IMG/VR virus record: IMGVR_UViG_3300027973_000176
Coordinates: 1 to 28,420 of that record
From: a virus
Length of the DNA stretch: 28,420 bases
Reading direction: 5' to 3' (one strand)
In this document: piece by piece, positions 6,431 through 14,084 of the stretch
How the letters are laid out: every line of letters starts with the position of its first letter
Numbering within the stretch: position 1 is the stretch's first letter
The notes under the pieces: generated by a model
Seen by the model: only the letters and a program-made list of their open reading frames with translations
The model's database searches: none
What the model was told of the DNA's origin: nothing
Position numbers and translations under genes: made by a program

Positions 6431-9091
6431 TTATGCTAAAACTGGTTGCGGTAGTTTTCCGTCAAGATTTACTACCTTGTCTTTGATTGTTTCCACAAAC
6501 CCTTTGATCGCGGACATAACATCTTCCATCGTTGCCGGAACGGTTGCATCTCCGCCTGTCCCTCCATCTCCTCCGCTTCCTGCATCTCCACCTGCTCCGC
6601 CCTGCGAATTTCCTCCAGCTCCACCAACTCCACCGGTTCCGCCGGTGAAGTTGTTTTTTATTTCCGTGTTTAACCCAGTAATTGAATTATCAAAAGCCTT
6701 TTTATCTACAGTTGCAGTAACTGTAACCGGGACATCTCCAAGGCCTTTTATTTTATCTTGCGCGTCGGTTGCTTGGACAACCAAATCTGCCTTCAGTGGA
6801 TTTCCGCCTAAAAATTTGATTATTTCTTTAATTGCATCTTGTCCCTTTGCCGAATCAATTGGGTTTTTAGAAAGGTCGGTTTTCACTTTGTCCATATAAG
6901 CGACAACAGCTTCAATTTGCTCTTGCCCTGTTTGCCCGATTTTATCGACACCTAGCTTTTTAGCAAGATCAGGAAAACTTTTTTGAGCAAGATCGGTTCC
7001 AAGCAACTTGTCCATTGCTTTTAGCTCATCGTGCGCACCCTTTGAAGAGTTGTGAGCCTTGCTCATGGCTTCAATTTCTTTCATTTTTGAAAGCGTGTCG
7101 GCAAAGCCTGTTGCAGATTTTAGGTTTTCATTTAGTTTCCTAGAGTTCTCTGCTGCCTGAAAAAACAAAGGATTTCCTTCCTTGTCATATTGCTTTATAT
7201 TTGCGGAGTTGTTTGCGGCGATAGCCATGTTGGTCGCGAACGTAGCGGCTTGTTCTGGATCAAGTCCTGCGTCCAATGCTTTTTTAACATCCTCGGCATA
7301 TTTCTTTTGTTCTTGCAAAGCAGTGACGCGCTCCGAGTCGCCAGCGGCTTGCGCCTCGGCTAGCTCAAGTTGGTATTTTAGTTCGTCTTGTTTTAGCGCA
7401 TTCTGTTCTGCTTGCGCCTTTGCCTTTTTTGCGTCCTCCTCCGCTGCTTTTGCTTGTCCTTTTTGATATTCGTCAAAGTATTTCCGCGCCTCTTGCTCTG
7501 CTGCCGCCTGCTCTTTTGTTGTTTCGCTGACGGTTGCCGTCTGATCGTCCTGTGATTTTGTGATGCTTTGCGTCAGTCGATCAATTTCCTGCTGGTGTTT
7601 TTCTAGGTCGGTAAACAGCGGCGGAACGTCGGCCATGTTTTCTTTGAAGTTTTCTGGGATGTTGCTCATCGACTCGCCAGCTTTTTCAGCGGTCAACTCC
7701 GCGTGAATTGGTATTACATCAAGCGCGGTTTTAACTTCATTTGCCGATGTTTCTGCTTGATATCTGAATGTGTCTGCCATTCCAGATTTGCCAATGGCGT
7801 CCATGAAATCAGCCATTACATTATAGAGCTTTTCCGTAATGTATCCAGAGATCAACTTCCCGAAGTCTTGAAACAAAGCAACCAACGGCCCACCTGATGC
7901 GAATTGCTCCATTATGAAGTCGCCGGTTGTCTTAAACGCAGCGACCATATTGGTGTAGACGTTGTTTGCAGTCTCTTTGAATTGTAGTTGTATCGCCTCC
8001 CCTACAATTTGAAATGCCGTTCCCATGTCGCCAGCGGAAATCGCATCCACAGCGGCTTGGAATCCCTTCATTCCTTCTCCTGCGCCTGTGAAAAATCCTG
8101 CAAGCTCTTGACCTAGTTTTGTAGCGTCAATGAGCGTTAAGGCAGTCGTTAGCGCGTCGAGTGCAGGGGAGACTTTGTCGATAATTCCTGCCGCAAATTC
8201 TACAAATTTGCCACTGATGACCGTCAAGTTGTCGCTGATTCTGTCGAATTGCGCTGCTCCCGCTTTCATCACTTCGGGCAACGATCCGAGTTGAGCCTTT
8301 GCTGTCTCAACCTCGCCATCCATGTTTGCAAATAATTGGTTCAACGCACCGCCAGATTCTCCGAATATGTCCATCGATACAGCGGCCCTTTCCGCAGGAT
8401 CGGGAATGCCTGCAATCGCTTTTCCTATTGCGCGGAGTTGCTCATCCGGTGATAAGTTTTGAAGCGTAGAAAGCGGAATGCCAAGCTGAGTAAATGCGTC
8501 AGCGGCTGCGCTCGTGCCGTCGCCAGCGTCAACAATTGCCTTTTGTATTTTGTTTATAATCGGCCCCAGTGAATCGGCCCCCACCCCTGTATTTTGGAAT
8601 GCTCGCTCTAGTAGCATGATCTTATCTACAGCAACGCCTGTGCGGTCTGAAAGATCCGCAAGCCTGCCACCCATGCTCAACGCATCTCCGAAGCTCTGAA
8701 CGGTCTTCTGCGCGGCAGCAAAGGCCGCATCAATCGCTGCCGTTCCAACCTTAACTGCCGCGCCCGCAATACCTGCGCCTATTGCTATTTCTCCAAATCC
8801 GGAACCTGCTTTTTTCCCAGCGGTTTCGGAATTATCCCCAGTTTTTTTGATATCAGAATTAAGCTCCGCGACCTTTGGCGATGTTTCGGTGGACGAATCG
8901 CCGATAGCCTTGATCCTTTTCTCCATGCTTTCAACCTGCCCGATACGCTTGATCGTGCTTTCAAGCTCGATCATCGAAAGCTCGCCGCTCAATAACTTGT
9001 CTTTTAGCCGGGTCAGTTCGTCTTGAACGGCCTTGAGTGTCTTTTCAAGTCCTGTGTCGGTTGCTCCAAATTCTACTGTTACTTCGGCCAT
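6431..9091 (-). CDS. Tape measure protein, 886 aa
   Basis: The longest protein of the window and immediately downstream of the chaperone frameshift region, as expected for a tail-length ruler. The N-terminus is coiled coil (about residues 8-60). A Gly/Ala-rich hydrophobic segment lies near 97-125 (GFGEIAIGAGIAGAAVKVG), followed by a region with LSDRTGVAVDKIMLLERAF, IDKIQKAIVDAG-like and AAVSMDIFGESGGALNQLF blocks that are typical of siphophage tape measures. Residues about 490-600 are a Glu/Lys/Ala/Gln coiled coil. Near 800-840 there is a Gly-rich low-complexity linker (GGTGG, GGAGG, GSGGDGG). If the usual 1.5 angstrom per residue rule holds, the tail would be roughly 130 nm. Confidence 0.88.
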   Translation of the reverse strand: MAEVTVEFGATDTGLEKTLKAVQDELTRLKDKLLSGELSMIELESTIKRIGQVESMEKRIKAIGDSSTETSPKVAELNSDIKKTGDNSETAGKKAGSGFGEIAIGAGIAGAAVKVGTAAIDAAFAAAQKTVQSFGDALSMGGRLADLSDRTGVAVDKIMLLERAFQNTGVGADSLGPIINKIQKAIVDAGDGTSAAADAFTQLGIPLSTLQNLSPDEQLRAIGKAIAGIPDPAERAAVSMDIFGESGGALNQLFANMDGEVETAKAQLGSLPEVMKAGAAQFDRISDNLTVISGKFVEFAAGIIDKVSPALDALTTALTLIDATKLGQELAGFFTGAGEGMKGFQAAVDAISAGDMGTAFQIVGEAIQLQFKETANNVYTNMVAAFKTTGDFIMEQFASGGPLVALFQDFGKLISGYITEKLYNVMADFMDAIGKSGMADTFRYQAETSANEVKTALDVIPIHAELTAEKAGESMSNIPENFKENMADVPPLFTDLEKHQQEIDRLTQSITKSQDDQTATVSETTKEQAAAEQEARKYFDEYQKGQAKAAEEDAKKAKAQAEQNALKQDELKYQLELAEAQAAGDSERVTALQEQKKYAEDVKKALDAGLDPEQAATFATNMAIAANNSANIKQYDKEGNPLFFQAAENSRKLNENLKSATGFADTLSKMKEIEAMSKAHNSSKGAHDELKAMDKLLGTDLAQKSFPDLAKKLGVDKIGQTGQEQIEAVVAYMDKVKTDLSKNPIDSAKGQDAIKEIIKFLGGNPLKADLVVQATDAQDKIKGLGDVPVTVTATVDKKAFDNSITGLNTEIKNNFTGGTGGVGGAGGNSQGGAGGDAGSGGDGGTGGDATVPATMEDVMSAIKGFVETIKDKVVNLDGKLPQPVLA

Positions 9092-9095
9092 ATTA

Positions 9096-9896
9096 TTAAG
9101 TTTCTACAAGGTTTTTTTGTCTCTTTTTTAGGATCTGATTCATCTGATTGCGCATCTTTACCACTACAACAGCGGTTGCATTGTCTTGTTCGCTTTCTGG
9201 AATGACGTTGCTTGCCCACGGCACATTATTAGTCAAGAAAACGCGAGGATTCTTAATGTCGCCCGTCATATCTTGAACCTTGCCAGATCCGCTTTTCATT
9301 GCCTTTTTTACCCAAGTCGGAAATCCAGCAAGAAGCCCACCCTTGTTTACTTTTTTCAGCTGTGTAGCGCAATCGGCCCATCCGCCTTTGCTGATGCCGA
9401 CTCGCTTTTGCACCTCTGAGATGTATGTCTCTTTATCCGAGTCGGAAGCGATAAATAGCTTTGATCCTCGTGACTTTGTGCGGCCTGTCGTTTTGTTCCG
9501 AGCCTCGTTGTGAACGGATTTCATTTTGGTCGCGCCAATGACTTCCATTCCTGTCCACTTATTCAAAAAACCGATGTTGCGAAGGATCGTTTCAACGATA
9601 TCAAATCGACCACTTTTTATCAAAACATTGAGACGTGCCTTGATCCTTTGTGATCCAACTCTGTCAGCGTATTCGTCAAGTTGCTCTGTGTTTTTGATAA
9701 TCTTGCCGATGTCATTTTTTACGCGAATAGTTCCAGACGTTTGCTCTTCTCCGAATGGCTGCGTCCGCCTAGCTAGCTCAACGCAAAGAAGGCGAGCGTT
9801 GAGCATGACGGCGTCAGGAATCGTGACCTCGCGGATCTCCGCGTAGTCCGCCATGATCTGCTCGAACTTCAAGCTCTCGAATTTAAACTTTGCCAT
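9096..9896 (-). CDS. Minor tail-region protein, 266 aa, unknown function
   Basis: Lies between the chaperone frameshift gene and the tape measure. The ATG at 9896 falls 14 bases inside the end of the frameshift extension. The product is basic and mostly helical at its start (FKFESLKFEQIMADYAEIR, then PDAVMLNARLLCVELARRTQ), with a central Lys/Arg-rich stretch (NEARNKTTGRTKSRGSK) and a helical C-terminus (MRNQMNQILKKRQKN). No catalytic motif is visible. The extra gene between chaperone and tape measure is not present in lambda, and its order suggests a structural or assembly role. Confidence 0.6.
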   Translation of the reverse strand: MAKFKFESLKFEQIMADYAEIREVTIPDAVMLNARLLCVELARRTQPFGEEQTSGTIRVKNDIGKIIKNTEQLDEYADRVGSQRIKARLNVLIKSGRFDIVETILRNIGFLNKWTGMEVIGATKMKSVHNEARNKTTGRTKSRGSKLFIASDSDKETYISEVQKRVGISKGGWADCATQLKKVNKGGLLAGFPTWVKKAMKSGSGKVQDMTGDIKNPRVFLTNNVPWASNVIPESEQDNATAVVVVKMRNQMNQILKKRQKNLVET

Positions 9897-10517
9897 ATTT
9901 TGCGAGGGTTGCCTCTATGGTGGCGAAAGCGTCAACATCCGTTGACACGGTGTCGTTTTGCCATGACGCAGGATTCCCGTGCGCATACGTGTCGGCCTGG
10001 ATCATCTGCAATCCAGCCGAGAACGGAAGCTCTTCAAGGATGTAATTGTAGCCCCAAGAGGTGATCTTTACTAGGCGGTAAACATAAGAGATCAGCCAGT
10101 TGGGGCTGTTTAGTTTCCCGATCCTAATCCTTCACTTGTCCCTGCACGAGACGTGAAGAGAGCGGAAGAATATCGCTTGAACGCTGCATTCATGTCTTCC
10201 GAGATCATCGAAATTTCGTTGTGGTGAATGAGGTTTTCACTGATCCAAAGATCGACTGCATCGCTGAATAATTCTCTGTCATTTACAACTGGCTGAATCT
10301 TTGCAAATGGCGCAGAATGTAAAAAGGCATATGCTCCGCTCTTCCAGATCAAATCAAATTTGTCTCCGAAAATGTCATTGCGTTGCATCCATGATACGGT
10401 CAAAGCCGTGATCGGGCGAAATTCCCACTTGTGCAGTTCTCTTTTGTTTTCGGTTGCGCCTTCAATTCGAAGGATTTCGTCGTCTTTTTCTAACTCGTTT
10501 CGTTTTGTTTTTTTCAT
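9883..10517 (-). CDS. Tail assembly chaperone, -1 frameshift product (gpGT-like), about 211 aa
   Basis: The zero-frame gene (135 aa) ends TCG GGA AAC TAA. The heptamer G GGA AAC at 10119-10113 is a canonical X XXY YYZ -1 slippery site. After slipping, translation continues CTA AAC AGC and so on for 76 residues, beginning LNSPNWLISYVYRLVKITSW and ending IEATLAKYGKV, to TAA at 9883-9885. The extension has no in-frame ATG or GTG and its first TTG is about 35 codons in, so it can only be made well by frameshifting. Order (tube, this gene, tape measure) and site match lambda G/GT, where the minority GT product links tape measure and tube subunits. Its W-x-x-x-x-x-Y-x-Y pattern looks like real protein. 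Confidence 0.8.
10093..10108 (-). promoter_or_regulatory. Stem-loop downstream of the slippery site
   Basis: CAGCC and GGCTG form a five-base-pair stem with a six-base loop, beginning four bases after the slippery heptamer. An alternative partner exists: AGCCCCAA at 10107-10100 is exactly complementary to TTGGGGCT at 10057-10050. The two pairings exclude each other, so this RNA could switch between a short hairpin and a longer-range stem. Either could stimulate frameshifting. Confidence 0.45.
10110..10517 (-). CDS. Tail assembly chaperone, zero-frame product (gpG-like), 135 aa
   Basis: The major product of the chaperone gene. The N-terminus is basic (MKKTKRNELEKDDEILRIEG). The middle is a compact mixed segment (WEFRPITALTVSWMQRNDIF, then LIWKSGAYAFLHSAPFAKI). 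Then comes a helical segment around VVNDRELFSDAVDLWISENL. The last residues, SEGLGSGN, are encoded over the slippery heptamer. Sequence similarity to lambda gpG is not evident by eye, so the call rests on order, size and the frameshift signal. In related phages this protein coats the tape measure before tail tube assembly and is absent from the virion. No Shine-Dalgarno is seen; the leader is A/T-rich. Confidence 0.75.
   Translation of the reverse strand: MKKTKRNELEKDDEILRIEGATENKRELHKWEFRPITALTVSWMQRNDIFGDKFDLIWKSGAYAFLHSAPFAKIQPVVNDRELFSDAVDLWISENLIHHNEISMISEDMNAAFKRYSSALFTSRAGTSEGLGSGN
10113..10119 (-). promoter_or_regulatory. Programmed -1 frameshift slippery heptamer GGGAAAC
   Basis: Read on minus, the heptamer is in the correct phase for tandem slippage from GGA-AAC to GGG-AAA. 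It abuts the zero-frame TAA. Lambda uses GGGAAAG at the same place in its G gene. Confidence 0.8.
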
Positions 10518-10522
10518 AAAAA

Positions 10523-11488
10523 TTATTTTTCTTCTGAACCATCTTTTTTCTTTTTGCCTTTTTTACCCTTTTCCCCTTTTTCCCCTTTTTTCCCGTTTAA
10601 ATTTGAGCCGGAAGGCATATACGATCTTCCAGGAGATCCCGATTTCCCATCTTCCCCACTTTTACCTGATGGCGATGTTATTTTTTTAACGTCGCTTACA
10701 AGTTCTTTCGCTTTATCTGCAAGAGCCTTAAGCGCATCCTCTTTCTCTTTTCGGGATTTAGTCGGATCTTTTGCGACGTTTTTAAAGTCATCCTTTTGTT
10801 TTTTTAAATCCTTTAAATCCTTAAATATCTTTGGTTCAGGCCCCGTCGCCGTCGCCGCCGCCGCCGCCGCCGTATCGCTTGCTGGATCGCGCTGTGGCTT
10901 TGCTTTTTGATCGATGGCTTGATCGGAGGGTGCTTGGGGAGGTGCTTCAGAAGGTGCTTCAGAGGGTCTTTGAGAAGGTGCTTCAGGCTTGCCATTCGTT
11001 GGATCGCTTGCTGGATCGCGCGGTAGCTTTGCTTCTCCCTCTATCCGCTTGCGCTCTTCCATGTCTCTCTCATCATCCATTAATTCTCGCTCGCGCCTTT
11101 CCGTTTCTCTGTCTTGATCGGAAGGTTCTTGAGGTGATTTAACCGTAGGTGCTTCAGAAGGTGCTTGAGAGGGTGTTGTTGGATCTAGAATCTCATAACC
11201 TTTTCTTAACCATTCAACTTTTTCGGAAAGGTTTTGTTGTATTTTATCTCGCTTTGCAAAAGCTGGATCAACTTCTAGCACGCGCTTTTGCATTTCCTGA
11301 TCATCAAATTCCATGCGCGCTCTCTTTTTATCTTCCTCGGTTTTTTGTGGGTTTTCAAAAACTGAAAATACTTTTTTTTCCTCACTTTGCTGCCACTTAA
11401 AAAATGCGCCCTGTGCTGCTTTTGCTTCTGAATCGGCTTCAGAAAGTTGCTTTTCTAAACTTGAAATCAAATCGATCAGAACGCTCAT
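10523..11488 (-). CDS. Disordered, coiled-coil protein with collagen-like tail, 321 aa
   Basis: Not recognised as a family. Residues 1-100 are coiled coil (SVLIDLISSLEKQLSEADSE onward). Residues about 105-215 are Pro/Ser/Ala/Glu repeats (QAPSEAPT, APSQRPSEAPSEAPPQAPS) with Arg/Glu-rich blocks between. Then comes an Ala run, a Lys-rich helical segment (IFKDLKDLKKQKDDFK), and a C-terminus with Gly-X-Y triplets (GKSGEDGKSGSPGRS, GKKGEKGEKGKKGKK). The start overlaps the previous stop as ATGA. An elongated, trimeric or flexible structural element is likely. It sits between the tail tube and the chaperone gene, an unusual place for a fibre. Confidence 0.6.
   Translation of the reverse strand: MSVLIDLISSLEKQLSEADSEAKAAQGAFFKWQQSEEKKVFSVFENPQKTEEDKKRARMEFDDQEMQKRVLEVDPAFAKRDKIQQNLSEKVEWLRKGYEILDPTTPSQAPSEAPTVKSPQEPSDQDRETERRERELMDDERDMEERKRIEGEAKLPRDPASDPTNGKPEAPSQRPSEAPSEAPPQAPSDQAIDQKAKPQRDPASDTAAAAAATATGPEPKIFKDLKDLKKQKDDFKNVAKDPTKSRKEKEDALKALADKAKELVSDVKKITSPSGKSGEDGKSGSPGRSYMPSGSNLNGKKGEKGEKGKKGKKKKDGSEEK
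10847..10873 (+). repeat. GCC/GTC trinucleotide tract encoding poly-Ala
   Basis: A run of about nine GCC-type triplets inside the 321-aa gene codes for consecutive Ala residues on the minus strand. Its length is prone to slippage in whole codons, so the frame would be kept. Confidence 0.75.
10926..11180 (+). repeat. Degenerate GGTGCTTCAGA repeats encoding Pro-Ser-Glu-Ala units
   Basis: Short imperfect direct repeats (GGTGCTTCAGAAGGTGCTTC and variants) occur in two clusters, about 10930-10990 and 11150-11180. On the minus strand they code for S-E-A-P / Q-A-P-S units of the disordered linker. Confidence 0.65.
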
Positions 11489-11883
11489 TTCAAAAATCTC
11501 GTCATTTCCTGTTTGGTTTTGTCTGAAGCATTCTCTGAAATCGCGATGCGTTTGCCGTTGTGTTCGATCTCAATTAAGCGCGGAGTATTGCGAATGATGT
11601 CCACCAATACGTCCCTATTCGCCAATGCGGCGCGGATGTAACAAAGCGGATTCTCTGGGTCTTTCGCTTCAAGTTCGTCGCCGTCTTTTGTCATCTGGCG
11701 ATAGACCTGCGATGCGTCTTGGCCTTTCGAGTTCTCGCCTTCAAACCAGAACTCCGTTGACTCTTTGCCGTCGGTGCGCACCAGTCGAGTGACCGGTGGG
11801 AAGTTCATCTTGAAGCCCATCGTCGCGAGTGCCACAGCTGCTTTAAGGTTGATCGTGTGGAAGAATTTCTTGTTTGAGTCCAT
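11485..11883 (-). CDS. Tail-region protein of unknown function, 132 aa
   Basis: I place the start at ATG 11883 (MDSNKKFFHTINLKAAVALA) because the upstream open frame to 11925 crosses the terminator hairpin. The sequence has a basic N-terminus, ALATMGFKMNFPPVTRLVRT, a central YRQMTKDGDELEAKDPENPL block and a C-terminal IEIEHNGKRIAISENASDKT segment. No family recognised. It is the first gene after the tube terminator, so it depends on read-through or its own promoter, and its stop overlaps the next start as ATGA. Its position is that of a tail assembly factor. Confidence 0.6.
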   Translation of the reverse strand: MDSNKKFFHTINLKAAVALATMGFKMNFPPVTRLVRTDGKESTEFWFEGENSKGQDASQVYRQMTKDGDELEAKDPENPLCYIRAALANRDVLVDIIRNTPRLIEIEHNGKRIAISENASDKTKQEMTRFLK

Positions 11884-11887
11884 ATAT

Positions 11888-11917
11888 AAAAAGGCGGCTC
11901 CCTTTAGCCGGGGAGCC
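11888..11917 (-). terminator. Intrinsic terminator after the tail tube gene
   Basis: Read on minus: GGCTCCC, an eight-base loop, GGGAGCC, then GCC and TTTTT. Seven perfect G/C-rich pairs followed by a T-tract, 20 bases after the tube stop codon. It would limit transcription into the chaperone and tape measure genes, which are needed in far lower amounts. Confidence 0.8.
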
Positions 11918-11936
11918 AGCGGCATGAGCCAGGGTG

Positions 11937-12302
11937 TTAGACGATCTCTGGGTACTGCGTTGCGGAGACGGTGATCGACTTGAATGTTCCGGCACCTGTC
12001 TTTTCGGAAACGGAATCGACGATGACTGCGCCACCAGAAACGCCATAGGATGTCGTGTCGTTGGCGAGAGTAAGGATGTTGGCGAGTTCGTAAGCAACGC
12101 CGCCGTTGATGACGCCGTCGAGCGAGATCGTTGCAGACTTGTTGAAATACGCCACGGCCACGGTATCGCCAAGAGCGTCCATGACGGTTGCTTTATCGCT
12201 CTGAACCGAGCGAGAAAATGAGTTGAGAAGGAGACCTGTCTCTTGGAGAAGGCCGAACTCGACGCCTGAAGCGACGGATGAGGTGATGACGGTTGCTGGC
12301 AT
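11937..12302 (-). CDS. Major tail tube protein candidate, 121 aa
   Basis: Beta-rich with little helix: MPATVITSSVASGVEFGLLQ at the start, then a block AVAYFNKSATISLDGVINGG (residues 49-68) that resembles the strand pair of siphophage tube proteins, and a C-terminal TGAGTFKSITVSATQYPE. It lies where lambda has its tube gene, before the chaperone, and is followed by a strong terminator as expected for an abundant product. It is shorter than most tube proteins, with no extra Ig-like domain. No Shine-Dalgarno precedes the ATG. A different small virion protein is possible. Confidence 0.55.
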   Translation of the reverse strand: MPATVITSSVASGVEFGLLQETGLLLNSFSRSVQSDKATVMDALGDTVAVAYFNKSATISLDGVINGGVAYELANILTLANDTTSYGVSGGAVIVDSVSEKTGAGTFKSITVSATQYPEIV

Positions 12303-12320
12303 GGTAATTCGTGGAAATTG

Positions 12321-12767
12321 TCAACTTGCGAAAAGTGCGGCGTGAACCGTGATCGTTACCGAGCGTTCAAAGTGCCGCTCGTTTGAAGAAAGTGAAACTG
12401 GCCCGTCGCGAAGTATGCCGAAGACAAAAGCATATTGCGGACGGACTGCATTGAGTTTGGTTTTTAGGCCGGTGATGTCGTGCGAAATGCACAGCACCTG
12501 TGACCACAAGTTCTCCATTGCCATCTGATCCATATCGTCGGCCTGCACGATCAAGGCGATATCAACGGAGAATTGGAAAATTGCGGAGTCGATAATACTC
12601 TCGCGCTGGCGAGTGCATTTAACAAAGCACGCTGGCAATGTCATCGTTCCGAAGTTCTCCGCTGCCGTTACTACAAGTGCGCTCTGCATCTCTTGCTGGA
12701 GCGCGAGAACAAAAGTATCAGTCAATGCTTTTTCAAGCGTCAGCGTGTAAGTCGAGTCCGTTATCAT
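12321..12767 (-). CDS. Tail terminator/completion protein candidate, 148 aa
   Basis: I chose ATG 12767 (MITDSTYTLTLEKAL), with AAGGGA just upstream. A TTG start at 12797 would add ten residues and overlap the previous gene more. The alternating pattern (MTLPACFVKCTRQRES, AIFQFSVDIALIVQAD, SVTITVHAAL) fits the small alpha/beta fold of tail terminator proteins. Its position, just before the tube gene, matches lambda U. The assignment is mostly by position. Confidence 0.45.
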   Translation of the reverse strand: MITDSTYTLTLEKALTDTFVLALQQEMQSALVVTAAENFGTMTLPACFVKCTRQRESIIDSAIFQFSVDIALIVQADDMDQMAMENLWSQVLCISHDITGLKTKLNAVRPQYAFVFGILRDGPVSLSSNERHFERSVTITVHAALFAS

Positions 12768-12969
12768 TCCCTTGGGCGGAAACGTCAACAAGCCCAAGCC
12801 GCGCGATCTCTGCTTCGCATTCGTCTTTTGTTCCTACGAACAGCACGCTCTGCGTCGAGATCGACTTTTCTGTCTCATCAAAAAAGATGATCGTGCTGCC
12901 ATCGTAAACGAGTTTCCAAGCGGTTGACTCGTCGAATGCCCATCCCTGTTCGTTCGGTGAAATTATCAT
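12733..12969 (-). CDS. Hypothetical conserved-looking phage protein, 78 aa
   Basis: A compact protein: N-terminal MIISPNEQGWAFDESTAWKL, beta-strands around VYDGSTIIFFDETEKS and a C-terminal helix DECEAEIARLGL. The ATG overlaps the preceding PATR fibre stop (ATGA), and its end overlaps the next gene by about 35 bases. Unrecognised. By order it may be a small connector or a fibre accessory protein. Confidence 0.6.
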   Translation of the reverse strand: MIISPNEQGWAFDESTAWKLVYDGSTIIFFDETEKSISTQSVLFVGTKDECEAEIARLGLVDVSAQGNDNGLDLHADA

Positions 12970-14084
12970 GCTATTGTAAGCGTAGAGTTTGCCGATGTAT
13001 AAACTCCGGTTCGCCCTGGAGCACCGACCAAAGTCACCGTTGCGTAGGTGTTGGTAGTTGTCCCTTGGAAAAACCGAAACGTCGTGCCTGCGGTCGGGGC
13101 GACACTAAAGGAAACGGATAGGGTTGTTGCCGTAAAACTAGCCGTCGGTGTTGTTGTGGCGAATGGTTTTAATACGCGCAGCGTGCCTGCGCTGATGGTC
13201 GTTGACCCAGTGTAGTCATTCGAAACGGTAAGAGTCGAAAAGGTTGAAAGAATACCAGTTCCAACTTTTGTAAAAGACCCCGCTCCTGTTATTTTACCCG
13301 TTATTGAAAAAGCCGAAGTCGAGTTCCCTACGCTTGAATTTGTGCCAGTAGCCAACGTGATCGTGCCAGTATAAATTGGAGTGTGTGCTGCAACAACCGA
13401 CTCATTCCACAACGCTCCATTGCCATCTGGCCCAGCTCCACCGTTGAGCGTGAAATTATTGTTGATCGTCGGGCTGGTATAAGTCCTAAATTGCGCCCCG
13501 CTAGAAATGTTGATTGCTGCATTTCGGAGTGGTAATCCACCTGTCCCATCCTGACCGACGCCGCCGTTGAGAATGTTTATTTGCCCCAAGCTTGTTCCAG
13601 CCGTCCCATTAAAATAAAGTGGCAATGTGCCAGCAGTTGTGTCCACATAAATATTCAAGGTCTGACCGCCACCGTTAAGAGTGCCAGATTGTAAGTTTAT
13701 CTGACGCAAGCCGTTCAACTTTGTTACAGTAGCCGTAGCAGAAAGAGTTATCGCTCCACTTACAGCAAAGTTGTTGGCACTAAGATTGTAGGCAAGGTTT
13801 CCTCCATTTAAGGTAGTCGTTCCCACAACCAAGGCCGTATTATTTGCGCCATTTCCAATTTGTAGGGTTCCAGCATTAACAATAGTTCCGCCCGTGTAGG
13901 TATTGGTTGCGGTGAGGGTAAGAGTTCCAGGCCCATTTTTTACAATGCCAAATGCTCCAGAAATGACGGTTGAAAAAGTTGTCGCAGAATAAATCGTGAA
14001 CTGGCGAAAAGCGGCGGTTGCGCTTGCAATGAAACTAACAACGCTTGCACCAACTTTTGCTGCGCTGGAGTCGTTTAATTTCAT
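12966..14084 (-). CDS. Fibre-like protein with autotransporter-type PATR repeats, 372 aa
   Basis: A Gly/Thr/Asn-rich beta-solenoid protein. Two units match the passenger-associated transport repeat of autotransporters: residues 46-78, with G-x-G-T-L-T-L, N-T-Y-T-G-G-T and A-G-T-L-Q-I-G-N, and residues 270-303, with K-V-G-T-G, D-Y-T-G-S-T and S-A-G-T-L-R-V. Between them are NGG-centred turns (TLNGGNLAYN, ILNGGVGQDG, LNGGAGPDG). There is no signal peptide and no beta-barrel translocator, so it is not an exported autotransporter. It follows the collagen-tandem repeat fibre (ATGA overlap), and together they look like surface appendages, perhaps at the neck. The passenger-type repeat was probably acquired from a host surface protein. 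Confidence 0.75.
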   Translation of the reverse strand: MKLNDSSAAKVGASVVSFIASATAAFRQFTIYSATTFSTVISGAFGIVKNGPGTLTLTATNTYTGGTIVNAGTLQIGNGANNTALVVGTTTLNGGNLAYNLSANNFAVSGAITLSATATVTKLNGLRQINLQSGTLNGGGQTLNIYVDTTAGTLPLYFNGTAGTSLGQINILNGGVGQDGTGGLPLRNAAINISSGAQFRTYTSPTINNNFTLNGGAGPDGNGALWNESVVAAHTPIYTGTITLATGTNSSVGNSTSAFSITGKITGAGSFTKVGTGILSTFSTLTVSNDYTGSTTISAGTLRVLKPFATTTPTASFTATTLSVSFSVAPTAGTTFRFFQGTTTNTYATVTLVGAPGRTGVYTSANSTLTIA

